In this document: piece by piece, positions 1 through 8,741 of the stretch | Position numbering within the stretch: the stretch's first letter is position 1 | Layout: every line of letters starts with the position of its first letter | Assembly (NCBI GenBank): GCA_018828385.1 | Contig: JAHJVE010000003.1 | Location: 62,001 to 126,000 of the forward strand | Source of the DNA: Gammaproteobacteria bacterium | GTDB taxonomy: Bacteria > Pseudomonadota > Gammaproteobacteria > Burkholderiales > Rhodocyclaceae | Direction: 5' to 3' | DNA length: 64,000 bases | Translations under genes and position numbers: made by a program | Notes under the pieces: generated by a model | What the model was told of the DNA's origin: nothing | What the model saw: the letters and a program-made list of their open reading frames with translations, nothing else | Databases searched by the model: none

Positions 1-1586
1 AGTTGGTTGGTGACGTTATCCTCGGCAATCAGAATGCGTAAACCGCTCAGGGCTGGCGCCTCGGCTTCCGGGCGCAGCGATGCTATTGGTCTGCCGGTAA
101 TACAGGGGATGGTGAACCAGAACAGGCTGCCTTGGCCAGGCCTGCCTTCGACGCCAATCTCGCCACCGAGCAGATGTACGACTTGCTTGCAGATGGAGAG
201 ACCGAGGCCGCTTCCACCGTAGCGCCTTGTGGTCGATGTGTCGGCCTGGGTGAAGGAATCGAAAATGACCGACTGGTGCTCCTCGGCTATGCCTATGCCC
301 GTATCACGCACGCCGAATTGCAGTACTTCTCCGTTTTCTGCGGTTTCGACCGTTAGCGTGACTGAGCCTTGCTCGGTAAATTTGACGGCGTTGCCGATCA
401 GGTTGATCAGAATCTGGCGAATTCGGGCCGGGTCGCCATTGAGTATTTTCGGCACGGTAGGAGCAAGGATGGCGGCAAGCTCCAGCCCCTTGCCGGCCGC
501 CTGTGTCTGAAACATGCCGAAGACGCCATCGACCAGTGGCTGGAGTGCGAAATCGCAAGCGTCGATGGCCATCCGACCTGCTTCCAGGCGGGAGAAATCG
601 AGGATATTGTTGATCAGTTCCAGCAGGTATTGCGACGAGTCCCAAGCCAGACCGAGCAATTCGTGCTGCTCATGGTCCAGTTTGCCGAGTTTGAGCATAT
701 CGAGCGTGCCGATTACGCCGTTCAGCGGTGTCCGGATCTCATGGCTGACGGTGGCGGCAAAATCGGACTTCAGTTTGGCAAAACGCAAGGCGCTGTCGCG
801 GGCCGTGCGCAATTCCTGTTCGCGTTGCTCCAGTGCAACCATCATGCTGTTGAACGCATGGGCCATTTCTGCCAGGTCTTGGGGGCCGGAGATGTCCGCT
901 CGCAGACCGCCTTCGCCCTTTTCGGCGCGAGCCATCGTAGCTGACAGATTGGCCAGTGGCCGGATCAGCCGACGGGCCAGAAAACGCAGACCGATGCCGA
1001 AAATCAGTGCGAAGGCGAGTCCAGCCGTGAAATTGACGACAAATACTTCCCGAACCAGCGCTTTTAGCGTGGCCTTGCTTTGGTCGATGATGACAAATCC
1101 AAGCAATATGTCCTTGCCCTCGGTCACCTCGAATTGGGAGTCGGGGCCGGAAAGCGACCAGACGGGCGCGACGAAACGCCAGCCAGCAGCGTTTTCGGCA
1201 AGCAGATAGGGGCGGCGACTGCTGTTTGGCAGATTGGTGGCCACTTCGCCGACAATGACGTTTCCACTTTCAAAAAGGACGCGCCCGTCGGTATGGCGGA
1301 TTTCGATCCGGGTGACATCGGGAAAGGCTGCCGCCGTCTCGAGTGCCTCGGCAACGTTGTCGGTCGAGCCAAAGGCTAGAGCCAGGCGACTTTGCGTGGC
1401 CAAAGTCTGCGTGATGCGCAGACCGTCGTCCAGTTTGCTGGAATATAACTGGCGGCTACCTTGCCAGGACGTGGCGAAAGCCGCGAGCAAGGAGACGCCA
1501 AGGACGCCGGCGCCAAACAGGATGGCCAGTTGGCGGCGGAAGGTTGTTCTTTTGAATCGTAGTAGCCAGCCCGACAACCACGCCAT
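1..1586 (-). CDS. Hybrid sensor histidine kinase, runs off the left edge
   Basis: Minus-strand open frame, missing from the ORF track because no stop lies in the window. Starts [31 protein letters not shown]-box [20 protein letters not shown] boxes [31 protein letters not shown]; enters a receiver-like [12 protein letters not shown]. Confidence 0.9.
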   Translation of the reverse strand, partial: MAWLSGWLLRFKRTTFRRQLAILFGAGVLGVSLLAAFATSWQGSRQLYSSKLDDGLRITQTLATQSRLALAFGSTDNVAEALETAAAFPDVTRIEIRHTDGRVLFESGNVIVGEVATNLPNSSRRPYLLAENAAGWRFVAPVWSLSGPDSQFEVTEGKDILLGFVIIDQSKATLKALVREVFVVNFTAGLAFALIFGIGLRFLARRLIRPLANLSATMARAEKGEGGLRADISGPQDLAEMAHAFNSMMVALEQREQELRTARDSALRFAKLKSDFAATVSHEIRTPLNGVIGTLDMLKLGKLDHEQHELLGLAWDSSQYLLELINNILDFSRLEAGRMAIDACDFALQPLVDGVFGMFQTQAAGKGLELAAILAPTVPKILNGDPARIRQILINLIGNAVKFTEQGSVTLTVETAENGEVLQFGVRDTGIGIAEEHQSVIFDSFTQADTSTTRRYGGSGLGLSICKQVVHLLGGEIGVEGRPGQGSLFWFTIPCITGRPIASLRPEAEAPALSGLRILIAEDNVTNQ

Positions 1587-1592
1587 GGCTCG

Positions 1593-2738
1593 CTAGTGCT
1601 CCGGGAAGAGCAGGTCGAAGCCCTGCTGTTGGGCGAATGACACCGACAGGCCGAGGTGGCTGGCGGTGCGGGTGTTGAATGCAGTCAGTACATTGCGCAG
1701 GGGCTGAGTGCCGCGCACGCTTGGGTTGCCGTTGGCAATGCCAAGTGCAGAAGCGGCCAGGTTGCGTCCCAGTTCAAGGTTGTTGGGGTACAGCGCAAAG
1801 AGGGCCCCTCGTTTGACATGCGATACGTTGCTCGAGAAGACCGGGATGCTCTTGTTCCAGGACTCCTGCAAGACAAGCGGCAGAACCAGTGACTCGTCCA
1901 CCGTCGCGCCGTCCTGCGGCAGCCATAACGCATCCCGCCGGGGGTCGGCCGTGGCAAAGATGGTCTGGTAATGGCTTAGCGCGCTCTTCAGGTTATCCGC
2001 TTCCAAGGGCACCAATTCAATGCCCTGGCTGCGTGCAGCGTCACGGGCCAGTTTGATCAGCCAGGTGTTGTGGCGGGGGTCGAAAACGACAAAAACGCGC
2101 TGGGTTTTCGGTGACAAGGTTTTTAGCCGGGAGAACAGCAGGGCCGGGTCCGGCGCCAAGCTGAGAACGGCTGCGCTGCGGCCATCTGATTCCGGGACAG
2201 AGACAACGCCGCCAGTTACGACACCAATATCCTTGTCGAGCGTACTGGCAGCTTTCAGGCCATTCCGGCCGAGGGCAATGACGACGCGAATATCCTGCCG
2301 CTTCAATTCGCCGGACAGTGCCTGAATGTTGAAGTTGCTGCCGATCGCGTAGCTGGTAACCTTGGTTTGGGCGTTTTCCTCGATGCCCTCGATGATTTTC
2401 GAGAAAACGCTCCGGTAGGGTTCCCCGATGTCCGGGTAGAGCACGGCGATCGGCCCGATGTTTCCGCCGGCTGCGGCAAGCTGCAATACGCCGCCACGTT
2501 GATTGGCTGCCATCAACAACTGACTCAAACGAGGTTCGCTGAGGTCTTTCAGGGAGAGGAGGATGACCTCGACGCCGGGGGTGTTTTCTATGCCACCCAG
2601 GACCCCGGCAAAGTTGCTCGCAATGCTGTCGTCCGATGCGGAATAAATGACCGCGATACGAGTTGGCTCTGCCTTGGCCTGGAAAATACCAGCGGCTAGA
2701 ACGCAAATCAGCGCGAAGCGGACGAAACGCAATGTCAT
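1593..2738 (-). CDS. Periplasmic ABC-type substrate-binding protein
   Basis: Signal peptide MTLRFVRFALICVLAAGIFQAKA; Rossmann-like periplasmic binding fold. ATG at 2738 preferred over the longer ORF. Confidence 0.7.
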   Translation of the reverse strand: MTLRFVRFALICVLAAGIFQAKAEPTRIAVIYSASDDSIASNFAGVLGGIENTPGVEVILLSLKDLSEPRLSQLLMAANQRGGVLQLAAAGGNIGPIAVLYPDIGEPYRSVFSKIIEGIEENAQTKVTSYAIGSNFNIQALSGELKRQDIRVVIALGRNGLKAASTLDKDIGVVTGGVVSVPESDGRSAAVLSLAPDPALLFSRLKTLSPKTQRVFVVFDPRHNTWLIKLARDAARSQGIELVPLEADNLKSALSHYQTIFATADPRRDALWLPQDGATVDESLVLPLVLQESWNKSIPVFSSNVSHVKRGALFALYPNNLELGRNLAASALGIANGNPSVRGTQPLRNVLTAFNTRTASHLGLSVSFAQQQGFDLLFPEH

Positions 2739-2745
2739 GACGGCA

Positions 2746-4833
2746 TTATAGGCTGTAACGGGCCTGGAGCCAGAAGGTTCGGCCGGGCATTGGCAGATCG
2801 TAGGTGATGCCGGAGCCGTTCTGGCTCGGTTCGCGCACGTCGGCATCGAAGAGGTTGCGTGCCGATGCGGCAAAACCCCAGCCTTGTATTGCCTGGGTGG
2901 TGCGCAGGGTGAGGTCTACAGTAGTGTAGTCGGGAGTCTGCTGACGGTTATCACCCCAGGCACGGCTGCGGTCGGCGACGTAGTTGACTTGCCCGTTTAG
3001 CTGCCAGCCAGGGGTGAAGCGCCAGTCGGCGCGAGTGTACAGCATATGATGTGGTGCGTAGCCGGCATCGTGGTTGGTCGCTTGGTCGATGTTCTTCTGG
3101 TAGGCATAGTTGCCGGATACGCGCAATGTTTTGGTCGCGTCCCAGGTGACTTCAAGCTCTCCGCCGTTACCGGTTTGCTCGCCGGTGTTCTGGTATGTTT
3201 TTCCAGTGGCGGCTACCGGGTTGGTGGTTAACCGGATGATGTCGGTCAGCCGGTGGGTAAACAGGCTCAGGTTGACCTGGGTGTCCTGGCGGGGCTGCCA
3301 CGAAATACCGGCTTCCAGCGTTTCGATCGTTTCGGCTTGCAGGCTGGGGTTGCCCACGGCGACCGGGTTGTTGACCGAGGCGGATTCGTTGATCGAAGGG
3401 GCGCGGAAGGCGGTGCCGTACATCACCTTGGCGGTCAGATCGTGCCGGACATTCCAGACTAGGGCCAGGCGAGGGTTGGTGGTGGCGCCAAAATCGGAAT
3501 AATGGTCGTAACGAATGCCGGCGGTTAGTGCCAAGTCCTGGGCAAAAGTCCATTCATCCTGCAGGTAGGTGTAGTTCAAGTATCGCTTGTATGGCAAGAC
3601 ATAAGGACTGGTATCCGAAACGTCGACGACCGAGGGCAGGGGGGTTGGCAGCAGCCCGACAAAGGTGAAGTTCTTCGTTTCCCGGATCTTGTAGAGATCA
3701 AGTGCATCGTGACCAGCGCCTATGCGCAAGCGGTGGTTGTTGAAACCAGTGTATTGGGCCGTGGTGGAAAGTCCGTATTGCCTCTGCCAGCGGGAAGGGT
3801 TGCCGATCATGCCGGCGGTGAATGTTCCAGTCGGCAGTCTGGCGCCGGGTGGATAGATGGTCAGGCTGGCTTCCTCGGACAGGTCCAGGAAGCGTGCATC
3901 GAATGACAGGCTCCAGTCCTTAGTAAATTGAGGGTCGTGCCAAGACAGGTCAGCGTTAAATCGGTGACTGTCATTGCTGCCGTTGGGATCCAGCGCATTG
4001 GAAACCCCGGCGCCGGTTTCCATATTAAAACGATTCTTGACGCCCAGGCGCATTTGCCATTTTTCGTAGCCGACATCCAGTCCGGCGTCGAACGATTCGC
4101 GACCGAGATTGACCGATCCCGGGGCCAGCGAGGCATTCGTACCAAAGGCCGGGTCAAGGACAGAGGATTGATAATCCTGAGAGATGATTCGGTTCTGTCC
4201 ATTGGTGGCGCCAATCTGGACATAGGCGGCGACATCGATGGGGCCGACATTGCCGCCGCTCTGCGCCCATGTTGTCCAGGTATCGAAGGAACCGGCACGG
4301 ACGCCGAATTGGGTGCCATCAAGTTCGGCCGCCGTCTTGGTGACCAGGTTGATGGTGCCAGCGTAGGAGTCGGCCCCGTAAAGGGCCGAACCGGGGCCGC
4401 GGATGACTTCGATGCGCGAGATGTTTTCCAGCGGCAGTCCGCCCCAAAGGTTCCCGCGGCTACCGGTGAACATGTCGGTGACGGGTTTGCCATTGACCAG
4501 CATCAATACTTGCGGGTTATAGGTGGAGAAGATGCCGCGGAATATATAGACGGGCGGGTAGGTATTGGTGGAGCGGCCGACATGGACGCCAGGGATCGTT
4601 TCCATGACCTCGTCTAGGTCGGTCGCCCCCATGGCGGCTATTTCCTCGGCCGTGATGACGGTGGCACTCGACGGAGCGTTGCGCAGGAGTTGTTTGTTAC
4701 CGGTGGCAATGTGGACAAACCCTTTTTCGCCGTAGGCCATGGCCAGATCCTCTTCCTCCAGCGCTGTTTGAGCGGAGGAGTAGCCTGCCGAGCTGGCAAT
4801 CAGGACGGCCAGAAGGCAAGGTAATGAACGCAT
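2746..4833 (-). CDS. TonB-dependent outer membrane receptor
   Basis: Signal peptide, plug domain (SSATVITAEEIAAMGATDLDEVMETIPGVHVGR; IEVIRGPGSALYGADSYAGTINLVTK), C-terminal beta-barrel. Confidence 0.93.
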   Translation of the reverse strand: MRSLPCLLAVLIASSAGYSSAQTALEEEDLAMAYGEKGFVHIATGNKQLLRNAPSSATVITAEEIAAMGATDLDEVMETIPGVHVGRSTNTYPPVYIFRGIFSTYNPQVLMLVNGKPVTDMFTGSRGNLWGGLPLENISRIEVIRGPGSALYGADSYAGTINLVTKTAAELDGTQFGVRAGSFDTWTTWAQSGGNVGPIDVAAYVQIGATNGQNRIISQDYQSSVLDPAFGTNASLAPGSVNLGRESFDAGLDVGYEKWQMRLGVKNRFNMETGAGVSNALDPNGSNDSHRFNADLSWHDPQFTKDWSLSFDARFLDLSEEASLTIYPPGARLPTGTFTAGMIGNPSRWQRQYGLSTTAQYTGFNNHRLRIGAGHDALDLYKIRETKNFTFVGLLPTPLPSVVDVSDTSPYVLPYKRYLNYTYLQDEWTFAQDLALTAGIRYDHYSDFGATTNPRLALVWNVRHDLTAKVMYGTAFRAPSINESASVNNPVAVGNPSLQAETIETLEAGISWQPRQDTQVNLSLFTHRLTDIIRLTTNPVAATGKTYQNTGEQTGNGGELEVTWDATKTLRVSGNYAYQKNIDQATNHDAGYAPHHMLYTRADWRFTPGWQLNGQVNYVADRSRAWGDNRQQTPDYTTVDLTLRTTQAIQGWGFAASARNLFDADVREPSQNGSGITYDLPMPGRTFWLQARYSL

Positions 4834-4925
4834 GATTTCCCCAGTTGGTATAATTTTTCTCGAAGCCTATGGTAAATGTTCATTCGGAGCAACATATGCG
4901 AACAATTTCCTGTTTATGGAATACG

Positions 4926-5744
4926 TCAGGTGTTTTCCGTTGATCCAGTCCACGGTCTGGGTGCTTGCCCCCGGTAATCGATGTCGTTGCAACGTGTAGG
5001 AAACAGGGCTCCGGCGGGCTTTTCGGCCGCTTCGAGAATGCATGGCGGGATGCCGGCAAGGGTCTTGAGGATGTTGAAAAGATGATACTGGCGCGGCGTG
5101 AATCCTAGGTCGGCAGCTAGGGCAGCCGTCAGGGCGGCGAAATTCATTTTCAGGAAGGGTTTGTATTCGCCGACCAGGATTTTCTCGACCTTGAATGCCA
5201 GGCGGTAATGTTGCCCTTGCTCAAAGCCTAAAGATTCGACCAGCTTGATCAGCGGCGGCAGGCGTTCGTCGATGCAGTTGATCGGACGGCCATAGCCATA
5301 AATGCGGCGGGACGCCAGTTCCCGGGCCACGAATTCGCCGATTTCACCGCCGGCGCTTACGGCGGTGCCCGCCCGCAGGAAAAAATCGATCGCCCGGATG
5401 CCCGGTCGGCCGCCGTAGACGCCCGCTTCGGTAATGGCGATGCCCGCCGCCAGGCCGAGCACCGACGAACTCCGGGTATTGGCGGCGATGGCGGCAACGC
5501 GGTTGTTCCACAGGCGGCTGTCGGGATAGCTGGTCAGCGTCCAGATGCCGTGCAGCAAGCGAATTTGTTCGGGGCCGAAGTGGCGCCCGGTGATCCCGAA
5601 AACATAGAGCGCCATCCAGTCGATGCCGTGCAGGTCCGCATGCAGGTCATGACCGCGAAAAACGGCGCGTTCTCCCGGCCAGCAGGCACCCACCCGGGTG
5701 CGCAGGATGCTGGCATTGGCAGCGAGCAGGTCGGGTCCGTTCAT
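4926..5744 (-). CDS. Citrate-synthase/citryl-CoA lyase family protein, divergent active site
   Basis: Citrate-synthase fold motifs, but YGGRPG where HGGA is expected and GYGRPINCIDERLP where GFGHP..DpR is expected. 4-bp overlap with the upstream gene. Confidence 0.7.
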   Translation of the reverse strand: MNGPDLLAANASILRTRVGACWPGERAVFRGHDLHADLHGIDWMALYVFGITGRHFGPEQIRLLHGIWTLTSYPDSRLWNNRVAAIAANTRSSSVLGLAAGIAITEAGVYGGRPGIRAIDFFLRAGTAVSAGGEIGEFVARELASRRIYGYGRPINCIDERLPPLIKLVESLGFEQGQHYRLAFKVEKILVGEYKPFLKMNFAALTAALAADLGFTPRQYHLFNILKTLAGIPPCILEAAEKPAGALFPTRCNDIDYRGQAPRPWTGSTENT

Positions 5745-6544
5745 TTTTCCTCCTGGCGGCCGGGATCGTCCGACAGTTCGACGGGGTAGAAGGGGAAGTT
5801 CCTGAAGCCGTAGTCTTCCTGTTCCAGGGCGTGTGCGGCGGCGCCGGGCAAGCGCAGGATCAGGTAGAGCATTTCGCCTTCCCGGGGGCTGAAGCCAAGG
5901 TCGATGAAAGTGGCCGCGGCGACGCCGGCCTGGTTCAAGGGCATGCCGGCCAAGGCTTCAAGTTCCGCTCGGTGTTCGGCTAGCCAGGCGAGATACGGGA
6001 AGGGACCTATTGCGGCAAGCGTCGATAACAATTGCCGGACGCTGCTTGCGGTCGACACGCCGTTCGGGTCGAATCCGGGCAAATGTTCGTCCGGGGGCCA
6101 GATATCTACGATTTGGTCGGCTTCGTCGATGTCATGGTTGGCCCACGCATTCAGGTCGCGGCCATGGGTCAACCAGCCCGTCATGGCAGCGAAGACTTCC
6201 CGGGCGCCGCCGTGACGGCCTGCGCCAGCTGCCAGGGCGGCCATCAGCGACGCCGCTGCTGGCGAACCGCAGGCGCCACCGCACATGGCCGAATAGACCG
6301 AAGGGTCGCGTGGCCCGGGATTGGCCAGGGCGACGGCCAGGGCTTCCAATAAACGGAGGGCTGCCGGCGAAGGCAGATCGTCGCGAAAGAGCAGGCAGAG
6401 CATTTCCGTCCACCGGGCTTGGCCAACCATCTGGCCGAATACGTCGTATCCCCGGCAATGGGCCGAGCGCACGGCGAACGGATTGTCGGCTTCGGCTTCT
6501 TCGTGCCAGATGCGGGTTTGGATAGTTTGGACGGGAGTGCTCAC
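5741..6544 (-). CDS. Citrate-synthase family protein (second paralogue)
   Basis: GRHGGAREVFAAM retains the HGGA His; LPGFDPNG at the second motif; LRLPGAAAHALEQ C-terminal signature. Confidence 0.72.
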   Translation of the reverse strand: MSTPVQTIQTRIWHEEAEADNPFAVRSAHCRGYDVFGQMVGQARWTEMLCLLFRDDLPSPAALRLLEALAVALANPGPRDPSVYSAMCGGACGSPAAASLMAALAAGAGRHGGAREVFAAMTGWLTHGRDLNAWANHDIDEADQIVDIWPPDEHLPGFDPNGVSTASSVRQLLSTLAAIGPFPYLAWLAEHRAELEALAGMPLNQAGVAAATFIDLGFSPREGEMLYLILRLPGAAAHALEQEDYGFRNFPFYPVELSDDPGRQEEK

Positions 6545-6562
6545 GGTCTTCCTCTTGGCGGG

Positions 6563-8392
6563 CTACATATCGGTGCCGAGAATCTGCATGCGCAGATTCA
6601 TTGGTGGTACTTCTTCGGGATCGATATAGACATCGAGCAGAGAAGGTCCTTTCTTTTTGCAGATGGCATCGATATCGAGCGCTTCCATGTCTTCCGGGGA
6701 ACGGACGGTGTATCCGTCGGCGCCCATGGCGCGGGCGATGGCGGCGAAATCGGTGGTCGGCAGTTGATAGCCGATCTGCTCGGCGCCGGCCAGGCGCTGA
6801 CCGTGCTTGACCATGCCCAGCGCCTGGTCGTTGAGAATGACGAAAATCACGGTGAGTCCCTCGGCGACTGCCACCGAGAGCTCCTGTCCGTTCATCATCA
6901 GGCTGCCGTCGCCGGTGATGCAGACGACTGGCACGTCCGGGTTGCCGGCAGCAGTGCCGATGGCGCCGCCGATGGCCCAGCCCATAGGGGCGAAATCCAT
7001 GGTCAGACGCAGCCAGCCGCCATCGGTCTGGCGTCGCCCGCTTTCACGCCGGCGACCGCCGCCGAGTCGCCGTTCGCCGCTCCTACGGTCAACCGGATTT
7101 AGGTAATGAATTGACCAGGCGACGCTGTTGCCTGCATCGGCCAGAAAACGGGTGCTCGACGGAAACAGGCGGCCGAGGTCGTACATCAGTCGTTGCGGCG
7201 TGATCGGGTTGGCCGGACTGGTGTGTTTTTTCGGATCGGCCAGCATGCCTTCGCTGGTCTGGTGGCGTTGATATTCGAAGCCGCTGCTTTCCGTTGTCTT
7301 GTGGGTGCGTTCGATCAGACGGTCGAAAATGCTGCGCAGGCGGCCGCGCACATGCAGTCGGGCCATCGGCGAGCGGGCCAGATGCTCGGCCGATTCGTCG
7401 ATATGGACCAGTTTGTCGTTGAGCAGGGTGTCGCTCCAGCCACTGCTGGTCCATTCGTTCATGCTGGTGCCGACGGCGAGGATCAGGTCGAGCTTGTCGT
7501 CATTGAGCAATTGTTTGGCCGTGGCGTGGCCGGCAAAACCGAAGACGCCGCGGAAAAGAGGATGAGCCGGGTTGATCAGGCCCTTGCCATCCGGTGTGGT
7601 GACGAAGGGAATGTCGCGAAGGGCGGCAAACTGCAGGATGGAACCGATGGCCTCGCCGCACGAGCCGCCGATCAGCAGGCGGATATTCGTCGAGCGCTTG
7701 ATTAGGTTGATCAGCTCGTCGGTTGCATCGGCGTCAAGTAGCGAGGTTGGTCGAATCTTGTCGGCGATGTCGTAGGAGGGCGCATCGACCGGGCTGGGGC
7801 TTTTCATGATGTCCAGCGGAATGCTCAGGTGCACCGGCCCGCGAGGCGCGCGCACGGCTCGTTGCAGTGCGGTGATGAGCTTCGATTCGATCTGTTCCGG
7901 GTGCGAGATCAGCGAGTTGTAGCGCGTGCAGTGGCGGAACATGCCGAGCGTATTGATGCCGGTGCACGCCGATTCCTGCAAGGCGCGCTTGCCGAAGGAG
8001 GGCAGCGACGGCTGGCCAGTGATGACCAGCATCGGGATCCCGTTGTCGTAGGCGCAGGCAACGCCGGTGATCAGGTTGGTTGCGCCGGGGCCGGAGGTGG
8101 CGCAGCAGACGCCGATCTTGCCGGTTTCGCGGGTGTAGCCGTCGGCCATGAAGGCAGCGCCGGCTTCGTGGCGAGCGACCATGGGGCGCGGGCCGCCACG
8201 TCGGCTGCTGCGGGCGAGGGCGTTGTAAAGTGGCTCGATGGCGCCGCCGGGAACGCCAAAAACGTACTCGATGCCCATTTGTTCGAGGTAGGAGACGATG
8301 AGGTCGGCAACCTGAGGTGTTTCCGTGACTGCCTGCGGATAAGGTTCTTCGTAACTTGCATCGTAGGCAAGTCCAACGCGTCGGCTGTTCAT
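6563..8392 (-). CDS. Thiamine pyrophosphate-dependent enzyme, acetolactate-synthase-like
   Basis: YVFGVPGGAIEPLYNAL, RHEAGAAFMADGYTRETGKIGVCCATSGPGATNLITG, TPP motif GDGSLMMNGQELSVAVAEGLTVIFVILND. Confidence 0.9.
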   Translation of the reverse strand: MNSRRVGLAYDASYEEPYPQAVTETPQVADLIVSYLEQMGIEYVFGVPGGAIEPLYNALARSSRRGGPRPMVARHEAGAAFMADGYTRETGKIGVCCATSGPGATNLITGVACAYDNGIPMLVITGQPSLPSFGKRALQESACTGINTLGMFRHCTRYNSLISHPEQIESKLITALQRAVRAPRGPVHLSIPLDIMKSPSPVDAPSYDIADKIRPTSLLDADATDELINLIKRSTNIRLLIGGSCGEAIGSILQFAALRDIPFVTTPDGKGLINPAHPLFRGVFGFAGHATAKQLLNDDKLDLILAVGTSMNEWTSSGWSDTLLNDKLVHIDESAEHLARSPMARLHVRGRLRSIFDRLIERTHKTTESSGFEYQRHQTSEGMLADPKKHTSPANPITPQRLMYDLGRLFPSSTRFLADAGNSVAWSIHYLNPVDRRSGERRLGGGRRRESGRRQTDGGWLRLTMDFAPMGWAIGGAIGTAAGNPDVPVVCITGDGSLMMNGQELSVAVAEGLTVIFVILNDQALGMVKHGQRLAGAEQIGYQLPTTDFAAIARAMGADGYTVRSPEDMEALDIDAICKKKGPSLLDVYIDPEEVPPMNLRMQILGTDM

Positions 8393-8741
8393 GAGCTGTT
8401 CCCTTGTGTTCCTGGCTTATAAGAAGTGTTTTAATGACAAGGGGCGGACTATCTACGCCTTTTGGCATAGTTTTTGTGATGTATTTCACATAATTATTTT
8501 GTTTTCATAAAAACGTGTACGTTTATGTATGCAGCGATGCGTCGTGGGAAATGTCATTCGAACCGACTTCGTCGGGATGCTGCGAAGCAAGTTCACAGCA
8601 AGCCATCTAAAAGATAAAATATATAAGACTTGGGCAGGGGGCATCCCGATGTCGCCTGAACCGATTCCCCCTGTTGCTGTCGTAGAATTATCGTTTTTGC
8701 CAAGAATCCCCTAGAGCAACCCTTTACGAAAGGAAGTCGCC

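Noticed and set aside
369-1209. Plus-strand ORFs of 191 and 231 aa at the left edge
   Set aside because: They lie antisense to the histidine kinase, whose motifs are clear on the minus strand.
3928-4617. 229-aa plus-strand ORF inside the TonB receptor gene
   Set aside because: Antisense shadow; the receptor frame has plug and barrel motifs.
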